A stretch of 46,073 bases of DNA from Planctomycetota bacterium (GCA_003669555.1 QWOS01000007.1:1-46073), one strand, 5' to 3'; shown: positions 8,674 to 15,738, counted from the stretch's first letter. Made by a program: numbers and translations. Notes: generated by a model from the sequence alone, not told the origin.

Positions 8674-9288
8674 TCAGCCTCCCAGCCCGGCCACGAGAAG
8701 CACCATGTGCCGCACCTCGAATAATGTCCGTCCAGGCATTTCCACCGCCAAAACCCGAGGCCGCACCGAAGTCATTACCCGCGTCGCCTGTGCCACGGTG
8801 CTGACCGAAGCGGCGGGCACGCCCCAGACGAGCATCGCCACGCTTGCCACCTGTTCGGGTAACGGGCCAAAATGCACCAGCTTGCGTTCTGCCCGCGCAT
8901 GCAGCCACTCGCCCCAGCCGGCGGATTTAAGTTCCCAAGGCCCGCAATCAAGTTCAATCCCGGTGCTGGCCATTCTCCTGGCCACTTCGCCTTTTGCCTG
9001 TTCAACCACTTCGTATCGAACCTGACCTGCTACCAGCAGACCACAACCCTCTGCCTGGCCAGAATTCATGGGGCTGGACACGGCGCTTACCGGGTTCAGC
9101 ACGGATCTGGCGGCTGGTTCCGGATTCTCGCGTACCAGGGGAATTCCAGCACTGGCCAACATTTCCAGCACCAGGGGCGAAACCAGGGTTGCCGGACTCA
9201 CCACCACTTGATCGATACCCCCAAGCCGCCTGGGCAGGTGCCCGGTGGCCAGCAGACTTCCACGGTGTAGCCATCGCCCGGCACTCAC
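8674..9288 (-). CDS. BMC-associated protein of unknown function
   Basis: 204 residues starting at a GTG that overlaps the stop of the upstream BMC-P gene (GTGA). No family recognised. An N-terminal stretch, VVVSPATLVSPLVLEMLASAGIPLV, has a strand-loop-helix look. The C-terminal half has a strongly hydrophobic pattern (VASVAMLVWGVPAASVSTV, VLLVAGLGG) with no clear signal peptide. Being translationally coupled between two shell vertex genes, it is probably a shell-assembly or lumen component, but this is inference from position only. Confidence 0.7.
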   Translation of the reverse strand: MSAGRWLHRGSLLATGHLPRRLGGIDQVVVSPATLVSPLVLEMLASAGIPLVRENPEPAARSVLNPVSAVSSPMNSGQAEGCGLLVAGQVRYEVVEQAKGEVARRMASTGIELDCGPWELKSAGWGEWLHARAERKLVHFGPLPEQVASVAMLVWGVPAASVSTVAQATRVMTSVRPRVLAVEMPGRTLFEVRHMVLLVAGLGG

Positions 9289-9542
9289 TCGTCCACTACC
9301 CCCACTGTCAGCCAGCGAACTGGCGAATCCTTGGCGCCCACCAACTCGCGGGCACCCTTGCCGTCGCTGGAGATCAGCACTCGCATCCCGACACCGGCCC
9401 CCAGGTTGTCAACCACTAGAACCGGTTCACCATCCGGGCCGCCGGAAGCGTCGTAAGCCTGCACAAGCAGAAGTTTCACGCCCTGGAAGCTGCGGTGTTT
9501 CATGGTTGAGATGGCGCGGCCCACCACTTTGCCGATCAGCAT
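9285..9542 (-). CDS. BMC-P shell vertex protein (EutN/CcmL family), second copy
   Basis: About 85 residues beginning MLIGKVVGRAIST, the canonical EutN/CcmL N-terminus, with the conserved VVDNLGAGVGMRVLI turn and C-terminal VRWLTVGVVD. Start uncertain: an in-frame TTG at 9584 has an AGGA site and would add 14 residues, but the family begins at the methionine chosen here (GGAG nine bases upstream). It follows the aldehyde dehydrogenase directly and overlaps the next gene by four bases. Confidence 0.9.
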   Translation of the reverse strand: MLIGKVVGRAISTMKHRSFQGVKLLLVQAYDASGGPDGEPVLVVDNLGAGVGMRVLISSDGKGARELVGAKDSPVRWLTVGVVDE

Positions 9543-9591
9543 GCTTGTCCACTCCATCGGGGGTTGCGCCAGTTCCTGACGCAACTGCTTC

Positions 9592-11109
9592 CTAAATCAC
9601 CCGCATTGAACCCACAGTGCTCGATCTGCGCTTGCGACAGAAGGTCAGGGGGGTGGTAACACCCTCGCCCGTGGGTGTGGCGATACTGAAGCTGGCATAC
9701 CCTTCGCCACCCGCGCCCAAACCGGCCACAGAGGGACCGTTTTGCACGAAGAGTGTGGTCCCCATGCGGCGGCCCATCCGGGTGATGGTGTCGAGGTTGC
9801 GGGAATGGATAACTCCGGTGTGTCCATATCCGTGCTCATGGATCACGGCCATGTCGATGGCATGGTCCACGCAGCGAGCCCTGACGAACGGCACGAAAGG
9901 CATCATCTGCTCGTGCGAGACAAAGGGGTTGGATTCATCGGTTTCCGCAAAAAGCAGGGGGGTGGAAGCTGGGACATCCAGGCCCGCATGACGGGCCAAC
10001 ACGGCAGCATCCTGGCCGATAAGGTCTTTGTTGACCATCAGTTTGCCGTTTTCACCCGTTTTGAAAGCCACCGAGCACAGTCTGTCGACCTGGGACTTGT
10101 CCAGTCGCACCGCCCCATGACGCACCATCCATTCGCAAAGCTCGTCGAAGATATCATTGGTAGCAAAAACCTCTTTTTCGCCGATGCAAAGAAGATTGTT
10201 GTCGTAGGAGGCGCCAGCTATTATCCCCGCGGCGGCGCGCGACAGGTCGGCCGTGCCATCCACCACCACCGGTGGGTTGCCGGGGCCAGCCACCACCGCC
10301 CGTTTGGGGCTGCGGAGGGCGGCACGGGCCAGGGCTGGCCCGCCTGTGACGCATAAAAGTTTCACATCACGGTGATCAAATATCGCCTGGGCGCTTTCCA
10401 GGGTGGGGGTCTCGATAATGGTCAGCAGGTCGCTGATGCCAATGGCCTCCTTGAAAGCCCGGTTGAAAAGCCGGACTCCTTTGGCCGCTATGCGGGCCCC
10501 GGACGGGTGCGCGTTGAACACCACCGTGTTACCGCCAGCCAGCATGTTGATGGCGTTACAGGCCAGAGTGGGCAACGAATGGGTGACAGGGGTGATGGCG
10601 CCAATGACCCCGAAAGGCGCGTATTCCTCCAGGGCGATGCCGTCCTGGCCGCTGAATGCATCGGTCTTCAGCCATTCCACCCCAGGGATGCGATCGGCGA
10701 CAATACGCAGCTTGTCAATTTTATGATCAAGCTTGCCGATCCGGGTCTCCTCAAACTCCTCGCGACCCAGCGTTTCGGCTTGGTCACGGCAGATTGCGCG
10801 GATCCGGTCGATCACTTTTTTGCGCTCGGGGATGCCCACTTTGGAGAATTCCACCAGAGCCCGTGAGGCGGCGGCGACAGCCTCGTCGGCGGTGGCGTAC
10901 ACGCCATCACCTTTCTGCCCGGATACCGGGCGCGCCTGGATTGGGGCGACAGTCGTGGCCGGGGTGGATAATGCCGATGGACGGCCCACCTGGATCTGGC
11001 GCAGCACCTGCTCCACCACGCCGCGGATCATCTGGTCGGTGGGAAGAGTTTTGAGGGCGGACATCGTTGCGGGTTCCCGTTGCTTGGTTGTCGAGGAAAT
11101 ATAACCCAT
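9592..11109 (-). CDS. CoA-acylating aldehyde dehydrogenase (PduP/EutE type) with N-terminal encapsulation peptide
   Basis: Signature core enzyme of the BMC, 505 residues. It would oxidise an aldehyde (lactaldehyde or propionaldehyde) to the acyl-CoA with NAD. The catalytic Cys is in NNLLCIGEKEVF, and the ALDH nucleotide-binding region is visible around AFGVIGAITPVTHSLPTLACN. Residues about 24-40 (TDQMIRGVVEQVLRQI) form an amphipathic helix followed by a Pro/Ala/Thr-rich linker, a typical encapsulation peptide. ATG 11109 has an AGGATAA ribosome site; the in-frame ATG at 11064 (MSALKT) would put the peptide nearer the N-terminus and remains possible. Confidence 0.93.
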   Translation of the reverse strand: MGYISSTTKQREPATMSALKTLPTDQMIRGVVEQVLRQIQVGRPSALSTPATTVAPIQARPVSGQKGDGVYATADEAVAAASRALVEFSKVGIPERKKVIDRIRAICRDQAETLGREEFEETRIGKLDHKIDKLRIVADRIPGVEWLKTDAFSGQDGIALEEYAPFGVIGAITPVTHSLPTLACNAINMLAGGNTVVFNAHPSGARIAAKGVRLFNRAFKEAIGISDLLTIIETPTLESAQAIFDHRDVKLLCVTGGPALARAALRSPKRAVVAGPGNPPVVVDGTADLSRAAAGIIAGASYDNNLLCIGEKEVFATNDIFDELCEWMVRHGAVRLDKSQVDRLCSVAFKTGENGKLMVNKDLIGQDAAVLARHAGLDVPASTPLLFAETDESNPFVSHEQMMPFVPFVRARCVDHAIDMAVIHEHGYGHTGVIHSRNLDTITRMGRRMGTTLFVQNGPSVAGLGAGGEGYASFSIATPTGEGVTTPLTFCRKRRSSTVGSMRVI

Positions 11110-11171
11110 AGAAATTATCCTGCTTGCCGAATCAGCCGATTTTCACCAGCTTTTTTTTCGGGCTGATCCGG

Positions 11172-11492
11172 TCAGCCGCGATCATTGCGGGCATCGAAGA
11201 CCGTGTTGTCACCGACCTGCACCGTATCGACGATGCCGATAATGGCAGTGTCAATCGGCAGCTTCTCGGTTTGCGGGGTGAGGCGGGCGCTGGACCCTTG
11301 CACAATCAGCACAATCTGTTCGGATCCAGCCCCGACTGAGTCAACCGCCACAAAACTGCGACCTGTGCCAACCAGTCTGGAGCGGTCCAGGGGATCCACC
11401 CTGAGTGGTTCCACAATCAGGAGTTTTTGCCCCGTCATGGATAGGGCTTTTTGGGTGGCAACGATGCTTCCTGTCACGCGGGCTAGAAACAT
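11172..11492 (-). CDS. BMC-P shell vertex protein (EutN/CcmL family), third copy
   Basis: 106 residues beginning MFLARVTGSIVAT, with the family features FVAVDSVGAGSEQIVLIVQGSSAR and a C-terminal strand IIGIVDTV. It has a GAGGGGTA ribosome site ahead of ATG 11492. The GSSAR loop is characteristic of EutN/CcmL pentamers. It lies between the selenoprotein gene and the aldehyde dehydrogenase. Three distinct vertex proteins suggest functional division among vertices, as in other PVM loci. Confidence 0.93.
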   Translation of the reverse strand: MFLARVTGSIVATQKALSMTGQKLLIVEPLRVDPLDRSRLVGTGRSFVAVDSVGAGSEQIVLIVQGSSARLTPQTEKLPIDTAIIGIVDTVQVGDNTVFDARNDRG

Positions 11493-11544
11493 GTCTTGTA
11501 CCCCTCACCCCGGTTTGGCCGGGACAGTCCTTCAGGCCGAAAAA

Positions 11545-11775
11545 TCACTTCAGAAGGGCCTCAAGTTTTTCAACAATTTCCTTGTTGGCAGGGAACCGGT
11601 GTTCCTTGTCTTTGGAGAAGAGAAGCTGGCCATCCGCCTCCACATCAAAAATGCCGCCCGAACCGGTTTTGGTTTCCACCTCGACCTGGGGCAACTTGCC
11701 TCGCACTGCGGCCGCCAAACTGGCGGCGAAGTTGCGATACCCTCAAGAGGTGCAATAAGTGATCAACAGTTTCAT
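11545..11775 (-). CDS. SelW/Rdx-family selenoprotein with in-frame UGA (Sec) at codon 11
   Basis: Reading through one TGA (11743-11745) gives a 76-residue thioredoxin-like protein that starts MKLLITYCTS-Sec-GYR and ends EKLEALLK. The C-x-x-U motif followed by GY, right after the first beta strand, is the active site of SelW/Rdx proteins. The downstream GGIFDVEADGQLLFSKDKEHRFP matches the family's G-x-F-[DE]-V ... hxG ... h[FH]SK pattern, and the length is that of bacterial SelW. ATG 11775 has a textbook GGAGGAA site 7-8 bases upstream. A SECIS-like hairpin follows the UGA. The gene sits between ackA and a BMC-P gene on the operon strand. Family role: thiol/selenol redox. Its BMC role is inferred. 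The only Cys is the C8 of the motif. Confidence 0.88.
11701..11737 (-). promoter_or_regulatory. Bacterial SECIS-like hairpin downstream of the Sec UGA
   Basis: On the minus strand, UCGCA (11737-11733) pairs with UGCGA (11705-11701). After a symmetrical 5x5 internal loop, GCCGCC (11727-11722) pairs perfectly with GGCGGC (11716-11711) around the loop AGUUU. The apical loop begins 21 bases after the UGA and has G as its second base. Both fit the known bacterial SECIS rules: a hairpin just 3' of UGA, a loop 16-37 bases away, and a G among the first two loop bases, for SelB binding. Confidence 0.75.
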
Positions 11776-11822
11776 CTGTCATTCCTCCAAATTGTTTGAT
11801 TGAAAAAACCTGTCAGACACAG

Positions 11823-13001
11823 TCAGGGACCGGCCAGCAGGGCACTTGCCTGCCGGGCCACCACGATCTCTTCGTTGGTGGGCAGGATCCATATCTGGGC
11901 GCGGCTGCCAGTCTTGTGGATGGCCACTTCACCTTTGGCGCCGGTATTGGCAGCCAAATCGAGTTCAATCCCCATCCAGCCAAGGGCGCCACATACTTTC
12001 TCGCGCAGGAGAGCAGAGTTTTCACCGATGCCGCCGGTGAAGAAGATGCCGTCGAGGCCACCCAGGAGGGCGATGTAGCCCCCAAGATACATCTGGATGG
12101 AATGAAAAAAGACATCCAGGGCGGCTATTGCCCGGGTATCACCCGTATGGGCGGCCTTTTCAATATCTCGCATGTCCCGAAGGCCACAGAGGCCTTCAAG
12201 ACCTGAGCGGTTTGCCAGTTCGTCGAGCAGTTGCCCGAGGGAAAGCCCCGTGGCCTCAAGCAAGACTGGCAGGGCGAAAACATCAAAATCGCCCACCCGG
12301 TTGTTATGTGGCAGGCCGCTCTGGGGACTCATTCCCAAGGTGCAGGCAATTGATTTTCCAGCCCTGATGGCGCAAAGGGAATTGGACCCACCCAGGTGGC
12401 ACGAGATGATCCGGGCCTCGGGATTATCCAGCAATTCTGCGGCCCGGCCGGCAATGAAGCGATGGCTGGCCCCGTGGAAACCCCATTTGCGTACCCCGTG
12501 CTTCTCGGCCCACTCGTACGGGATGGCGTACAGGCTGTTGCCCGGCGGAATGGTCTGATGGAAACCTGTTTCAAAAGCGGCCACCAGCGGAATGGCGGGG
12601 AACTCCCTGGCCAGCAGGCGCATCGCTGCCACATAGGGCGGGTTATGCGCTGGTGCTACTGCGGAGTAAGCTTCCATGGCAGCAAGGACAGCCGGAGTGA
12701 CCCTTTGCGCGCCAGTGACCCCGCGGGCATGAACCGCCTTGAAGCCGATGGCACCCAGATCACTGGTATTTTTCAGGCAACCATGACGGGACAGATGTTC
12801 CAGACAGGCGCGCACCGCCACAGCGTGATCCGGAGCCTGCAGGCTACCCTCCTCACGGACTGCGCCGACCTCGATGAACCAGGGGGATTCCTTTCCGCCG
12901 ATCCGTTCAAAACCACCTTTTGCCAGCAACAGCTCGTTCGCCATATCGAACAGGCGATACTTGAAGCTGGTGCTGCCCAGATTGGCGACAAGAACCTTCA
13001 T
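11823..13001 (-). CDS. ackA: Acetate kinase family protein (BMC-associated)
   Basis: ASKHA-fold acyl kinase, 392 residues from ATG 13001 (MKVLVANLGSTSFKYRLF). Family motifs are the N-terminal N-x-GS-[ST]-S-x-K-like strand, AHNPP, AAFETGFHQTIP, GFHGASHRFI and a C-terminal GGIGEN. It would transfer phosphate from acetyl- or lactyl-phosphate to ADP, the last step after aldehyde dehydrogenase and PduL. The motif that is usually GTRSGDIDP reads HNNRVGDFDV here, so the protein is divergent, perhaps tuned to a larger acyl phosphate such as lactyl-phosphate. The region before 13001 is open but has no family counterpart. Confidence 0.88.
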   Translation of the reverse strand: MKVLVANLGSTSFKYRLFDMANELLLAKGGFERIGGKESPWFIEVGAVREEGSLQAPDHAVAVRACLEHLSRHGCLKNTSDLGAIGFKAVHARGVTGAQRVTPAVLAAMEAYSAVAPAHNPPYVAAMRLLAREFPAIPLVAAFETGFHQTIPPGNSLYAIPYEWAEKHGVRKWGFHGASHRFIAGRAAELLDNPEARIISCHLGGSNSLCAIRAGKSIACTLGMSPQSGLPHNNRVGDFDVFALPVLLEATGLSLGQLLDELANRSGLEGLCGLRDMRDIEKAAHTGDTRAIAALDVFFHSIQMYLGGYIALLGGLDGIFFTGGIGENSALLREKVCGALGWMGIELDLAANTGAKGEVAIHKTGSRAQIWILPTNEEIVVARQASALLAGP

Positions 13002-13086
13002 GGTTGAGTATCCGCATCCGTGAAAGGATAAAAAGAAATCTTCGGGCGACCGGGCGGGCGTCTGCCCGCCCGGCATGCCAGACGAA

Positions 13087-13371
13087 TCAGCGACCGAGGA
13101 AAGCCTCCAGCACCGCGGGTTCAGGGCGGGGGATGACATGAGCGCTGATCAGCTCACCATGTTCGCTGGCGGCCTTGCCACCCGCATCGACTGCTGCCCT
13201 GACACTGCCCACATCGCCACGCACGAAGGTGACAATAAAAGCGTTGCCGATCTGCACCTGGCCGGCATAGGACACATTCGCTGCCTTGCACATGGCGTCA
13301 GTGGCAGCGATTGCGGAAATAAGTCCCTTGGTTTCAACTATTCCCAAGGCTTCAGACTTGATGGCGGACAT
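13087..13371 (-). CDS. BMC-H hexameric shell protein
   Basis: 94 residues, a single BMC (PF00936-type) domain: EALGIVETKGLISAIAATDAMCKAANV, then VQIGNAFIVTFVRGDVGSVRAAVDAG and the C-terminal strand SAHVIPRPEPAV. It forms the facets of the microcompartment as hexamers. ATG 13371 has an AGGAG ribosome site. Together with the neighbouring paralogue it makes up the two BMC-H genes expected in a PVM locus. The residues after HVIPRP form a short C-terminal helix. Confidence 0.96.
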   Translation of the reverse strand: MSAIKSEALGIVETKGLISAIAATDAMCKAANVSYAGQVQIGNAFIVTFVRGDVGSVRAAVDAGGKAASEHGELISAHVIPRPEPAVLEAFLGR

Positions 13372-13408
13372 TGGCTATTGCTCCTGTGTTTGGGTGAAGG
13401 AAAATGAA

Positions 13409-13708
13409 TCAGGCGGCTGGCTTGCCGGGTTTCGGCAGCACATCTTTCAGGTCACCATGAGGGCGGGGAATTACCTGAATCCCGACCACTTCGCCAACGC
13501 GGGAGGCGGCTGCCGCACCCGCATCAACCGCGGCTTTCACCGCTGCGACATCGCCCGCCACCATTGCGGTGACCAGGCCACTGCCAATTTTCTGCCAACC
13601 CAGCAGGGTGACATTGGCGGACTTCAACATCGCGTCACAGGCCTCGACCAGCGCCGTCAGCCCCTTGGTTTCGATCATCCCCAGCGCTTCCAGGTTACCC
13701 GCCGACAT
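13409..13708 (-). CDS. BMC-H hexameric shell protein, second copy
   Basis: 99 residues, one BMC domain with [51 protein letters not shown] and VIPRPHGDL. It is clearly a paralogue of the neighbouring BMC-H, differing most in the pore-region strand and in a Lys/Pro-rich C-terminal tail (LPKPGKPAA). ATG 13708 sits behind a near-perfect GGAGGTGATT ribosome site, the best in the operon, consistent with high expression of the main shell protein. Confidence 0.96.
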   Translation of the reverse strand: MSAGNLEALGMIETKGLTALVEACDAMLKSANVTLLGWQKIGSGLVTAMVAGDVAAVKAAVDAGAAAASRVGEVVGIQVIPRPHGDLKDVLPKPGKPAA

Positions 13709-13816
13709 GAATCACCTCCGTTTGCCAGGACCGCCCGGAGACCCCTCCGCCGATCCAAACTTTTTTCCAGCCCCATTCCGAACGCGCCCAGCGTCGGAAA
13801 CCTCCAACGCCCGGTC

Positions 13817-14512
13817 TCAGCGAAACAGCTCGACCCGTTTCGCCTTCGACAGGTTCACCGCGTTGCCTTCATCGGTGTCGATGTGCACCTCGAGCTTTGC
13901 TCCGGCACTCACCCTCACCAGAACCTCCTCCAGAACAGCGGGACAATCGCTTGCCACTCGCAGATTGAGGAAGTCCCCATCCTTGACTCCATAGTGATCG
14001 GCCTCGCGCTGGCACATATGCACATGGCGCTGATGGCGGATTACTCCACGCTCGAGATGGATCATGCCTTTGGGGCCCACCAGATAGGCTCCCGGTGAAT
14101 CACGGTGATCGCCGCTCTTGCGAACGGGCACATCGAGGCCCATCTGGATCGAGTCGGTGAAGGCAAGCTCCACCTGGCTATGGTCCCGGCAGGGGCCAAG
14201 GATTCGCAAATTGTTGATCACACGCTGACGCGGCCCAACAAAGGTCACCGTTTCTTCCGCGGCAAAAAAACCGTCCTGATACAGCATCTTGAAGGGCGTC
14301 AGTTTATGCCCCGTGCCAAACAGCCTCTCAAGATCCGACTGGGTCACATGGGCGTGACGAGCCGAAACATTCACCAGCAGCCGAGGCTGGGCGGGGGCTG
14401 CTGGCTGAGTGGGCTCACCCGGCTGACTGCAGCCGGGCCGCAATACATTACGGAGGGCCCCGCGCACCAGTCGTTCTATTTCCAGTCGATCCAGACCTGT
14501 CGTGGCAATCAT
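13817..14512 (-). CDS. pduL: PduL-type phosphate propanoyl/acyltransferase with N-terminal encapsulation peptide
   Basis: 231 residues from ATG 14512 (MIATTGLDRLE), overlapping the regulator stop (ATGA). PduL converts acyl-CoA to acyl-phosphate inside the lumen. The two zinc-binding His motifs are SARHAHVT and RHVHMCQREA, with the two beta-barrel repeats around them. Residues about 8-24 (DRLEIERLVRGALRNVL) form an amphipathic helix followed by a Pro/Gln/Ala-rich linker, the standard encapsulation peptide of BMC PduL. It links the aldehyde dehydrogenase to the kinase and recycles CoA in the lumen. Confidence 0.94.
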   Translation of the reverse strand: MIATTGLDRLEIERLVRGALRNVLRPGCSQPGEPTQPAAPAQPRLLVNVSARHAHVTQSDLERLFGTGHKLTPFKMLYQDGFFAAEETVTFVGPRQRVINNLRILGPCRDHSQVELAFTDSIQMGLDVPVRKSGDHRDSPGAYLVGPKGMIHLERGVIRHQRHVHMCQREADHYGVKDGDFLNLRVASDCPAVLEEVLVRVSAGAKLEVHIDTDEGNAVNLSKAKRVELFR

Positions 14513-15294
14513 GTTGAATACCCCCCACGCCGCGCCGCCACATGCAGGCGAACGCCAGCAACCTCCAGCCATTTCCGTTCCAGATCAGTCATCCGATCGT
14601 CGACCACCAGGTCGTCGATGTCATCCAGGCCGCACAGCCAGGTCAGGGCCCGCCGACCCAGCTTGGTGTGATCGGCCACCACCACCACCCGTTCGGCGCG
14701 ACGCATCATGGCCCGCTCGGTTTCCACCAGCAGCAGGTTGCTGTTGAAAAGCCCCTCACTGGTGATGCCACTCACGGAAAGTATCGCCACATCGGCATGT
14801 AAATCTTCCACCATGCGGATGGTGTTGCTGCCAAGGGCCACTCCGGTGCGCGGGTAAACATACCCGCCGAGCACCACCAGGTCGCTGGCCGGGTTGGCGG
14901 CGAACATCTGGGCAATGGGGAGGCTATTGGTCACAACCTGAACCCGGCGGCCGCTGGCAAGGATATTGCTCGCCACCTCGAGGGTGGTGGTGCCGCCATC
15001 GAGCAGTACTGTGTCACCTTCACGAATCAGTGTTGCGGCCAGTTCGCCAATCTGAATCTTCTCTTCCAACTGGCGGCCGGTCCGTTCCTCGAGCGGCGGG
15101 AGAGGCGCACCATCCTGGTTCCATATGGCGCCCCCGTGGGTGCGACGCAGATAACCCATCTGGTGCAGATGCTCCAGGTCTCGGCGGATGGTGGATTCGG
15201 AAACATCGATGGCGCGTGCCAGATCCTGCAGACTGGCAAAGCCATGGGTGCTGACGAGACTCCTGAGTTTTTGCCGGCGTTCCTCAACCAGCAT
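14509..15294 (-). CDS. DeoR-family transcriptional regulator of the BMC operon
   Basis: 261 residues from ATG 15294 (MLVEERRQKLRSLV), behind GGGAGG. The N-terminal winged helix-turn-helix is FASLQDLARAIDVSESTIRRDLEHL followed by GYLRRTHGGA. The C-terminal sensor domain of the ISOCOT/sugar-phosphate type shows DTVLLDGGTTTLEVA and VVVADHTKLG. DeoR regulators usually respond to a phosphorylated sugar and repress catabolic operons. As the first gene it is likely autoregulated, and palindromes lie at the promoter just upstream. The open frame up to 15396 lacks family similarity and is not taken as coding. Confidence 0.93.
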   Translation of the reverse strand: MLVEERRQKLRSLVSTHGFASLQDLARAIDVSESTIRRDLEHLHQMGYLRRTHGGAIWNQDGAPLPPLEERTGRQLEEKIQIGELAATLIREGDTVLLDGGTTTLEVASNILASGRRVQVVTNSLPIAQMFAANPASDLVVLGGYVYPRTGVALGSNTIRMVEDLHADVAILSVSGITSEGLFNSNLLLVETERAMMRRAERVVVVADHTKLGRRALTWLCGLDDIDDLVVDDRMTDLERKWLEVAGVRLHVAARRGGYST

Positions 15295-15402
15295 GAAAAC
15301 CTCCCGTCGGCCTCCCGGCGCAATCATCATTCCGTGCTGTCCGCCGGAAGAGGTGGATGAAGGTCTGGTTGATATCTGCCAGATTCTTCCACACATGCTG
15401 CC

Positions 15403-15431
15403 AGTTTATGGCTGAATATTTGACCTGTCAA
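15403..15431 (-). promoter_or_regulatory. Predicted sigma70-type promoter of the BMC operon
   Basis: On the minus strand a perfect -35 TTGACA (15431-15426) is followed, after exactly 17 bases, by TAAACT (15408-15403) as a -10. This is about 110 bases before the deoR-type ATG. It is the best promoter match in the gap on this strand. Confidence 0.55.
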
Positions 15432-15456
15432 CCCTATCATGCCTGAATTATCAGGC
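15420..15456. promoter_or_regulatory. Two palindromes at the BMC promoter (candidate DeoR operators)
   Basis: TTGACCTGTCAA (15420-15431) is a perfect 5+5 palindrome overlapping the -35 box. GCCTGA-ATTA-TCAGGC (15441-15456) is a perfect 6+6 palindrome ten bases further upstream. Either could be bound by the DeoR-family regulator encoded next door; binding is inferred. Confidence 0.4.
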
Positions 15457-15614
15457 CGGGGAGTGCCAGATGCTTCCCGGAATCTGCCAAAATCTCTCGC
15501 TGGCCCTGCTGTTTCAGCCAGATCCTTCCATTTCATACAACCGGCTTTTCCGGGCCGGACGATATGTCTGGCCCCATGCAGCTGCATTTGTCTGGATTCC
15601 CTGTTGAAAACTTT

Positions 15615-15649
15615 TTGGGAGTGCGTGTTGTTCCGCTATAATGGAACAA
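15615..15649 (+). promoter_or_regulatory. Predicted ilvB promoter with an inverted repeat around the -10
   Basis: A consensus TATAAT (15637-15642) has a -35-like TTGGGA 16 bases upstream (15615-15620). The -10 is enclosed by a perfect 7+7 inverted repeat, TTGTTCC ... GGAACAA (15628-15634 and 15643-15649), as an operator would be. It lies about 90 bases before the chosen ilvB start. Confidence 0.45.
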
Positions 15650-15738
15650 GCTGCGGTCCAGGATCACGGAAGCTGGAATCACCGCAGGGTTTGGGGTGGA
15701 GTAAAAGGCTGTTTTTCAGTTTTTTACCTCGCCGGACA

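Noticed and set aside
11743..11745. Reading the TGA as a true stop, or the gene as a pseudogene
   Set aside because: The TGA sits exactly at the Sec position of a CxxU motif, the rest of the frame is intact and family-like, and a SECIS-like hairpin follows. Decay would rarely hit only that codon.
11496..11762. Plus-strand open frames over the selenoprotein gene
   Set aside because: They have no ribosome site or family match. The minus strand holds the SelW-like gene with a strong ribosome site.
13286..14098. A 270-codon plus-strand frame across BMC-H and PduL
   Set aside because: Crosses two genes on the opposite strand with excellent shell and PduL similarity; no ribosome site.
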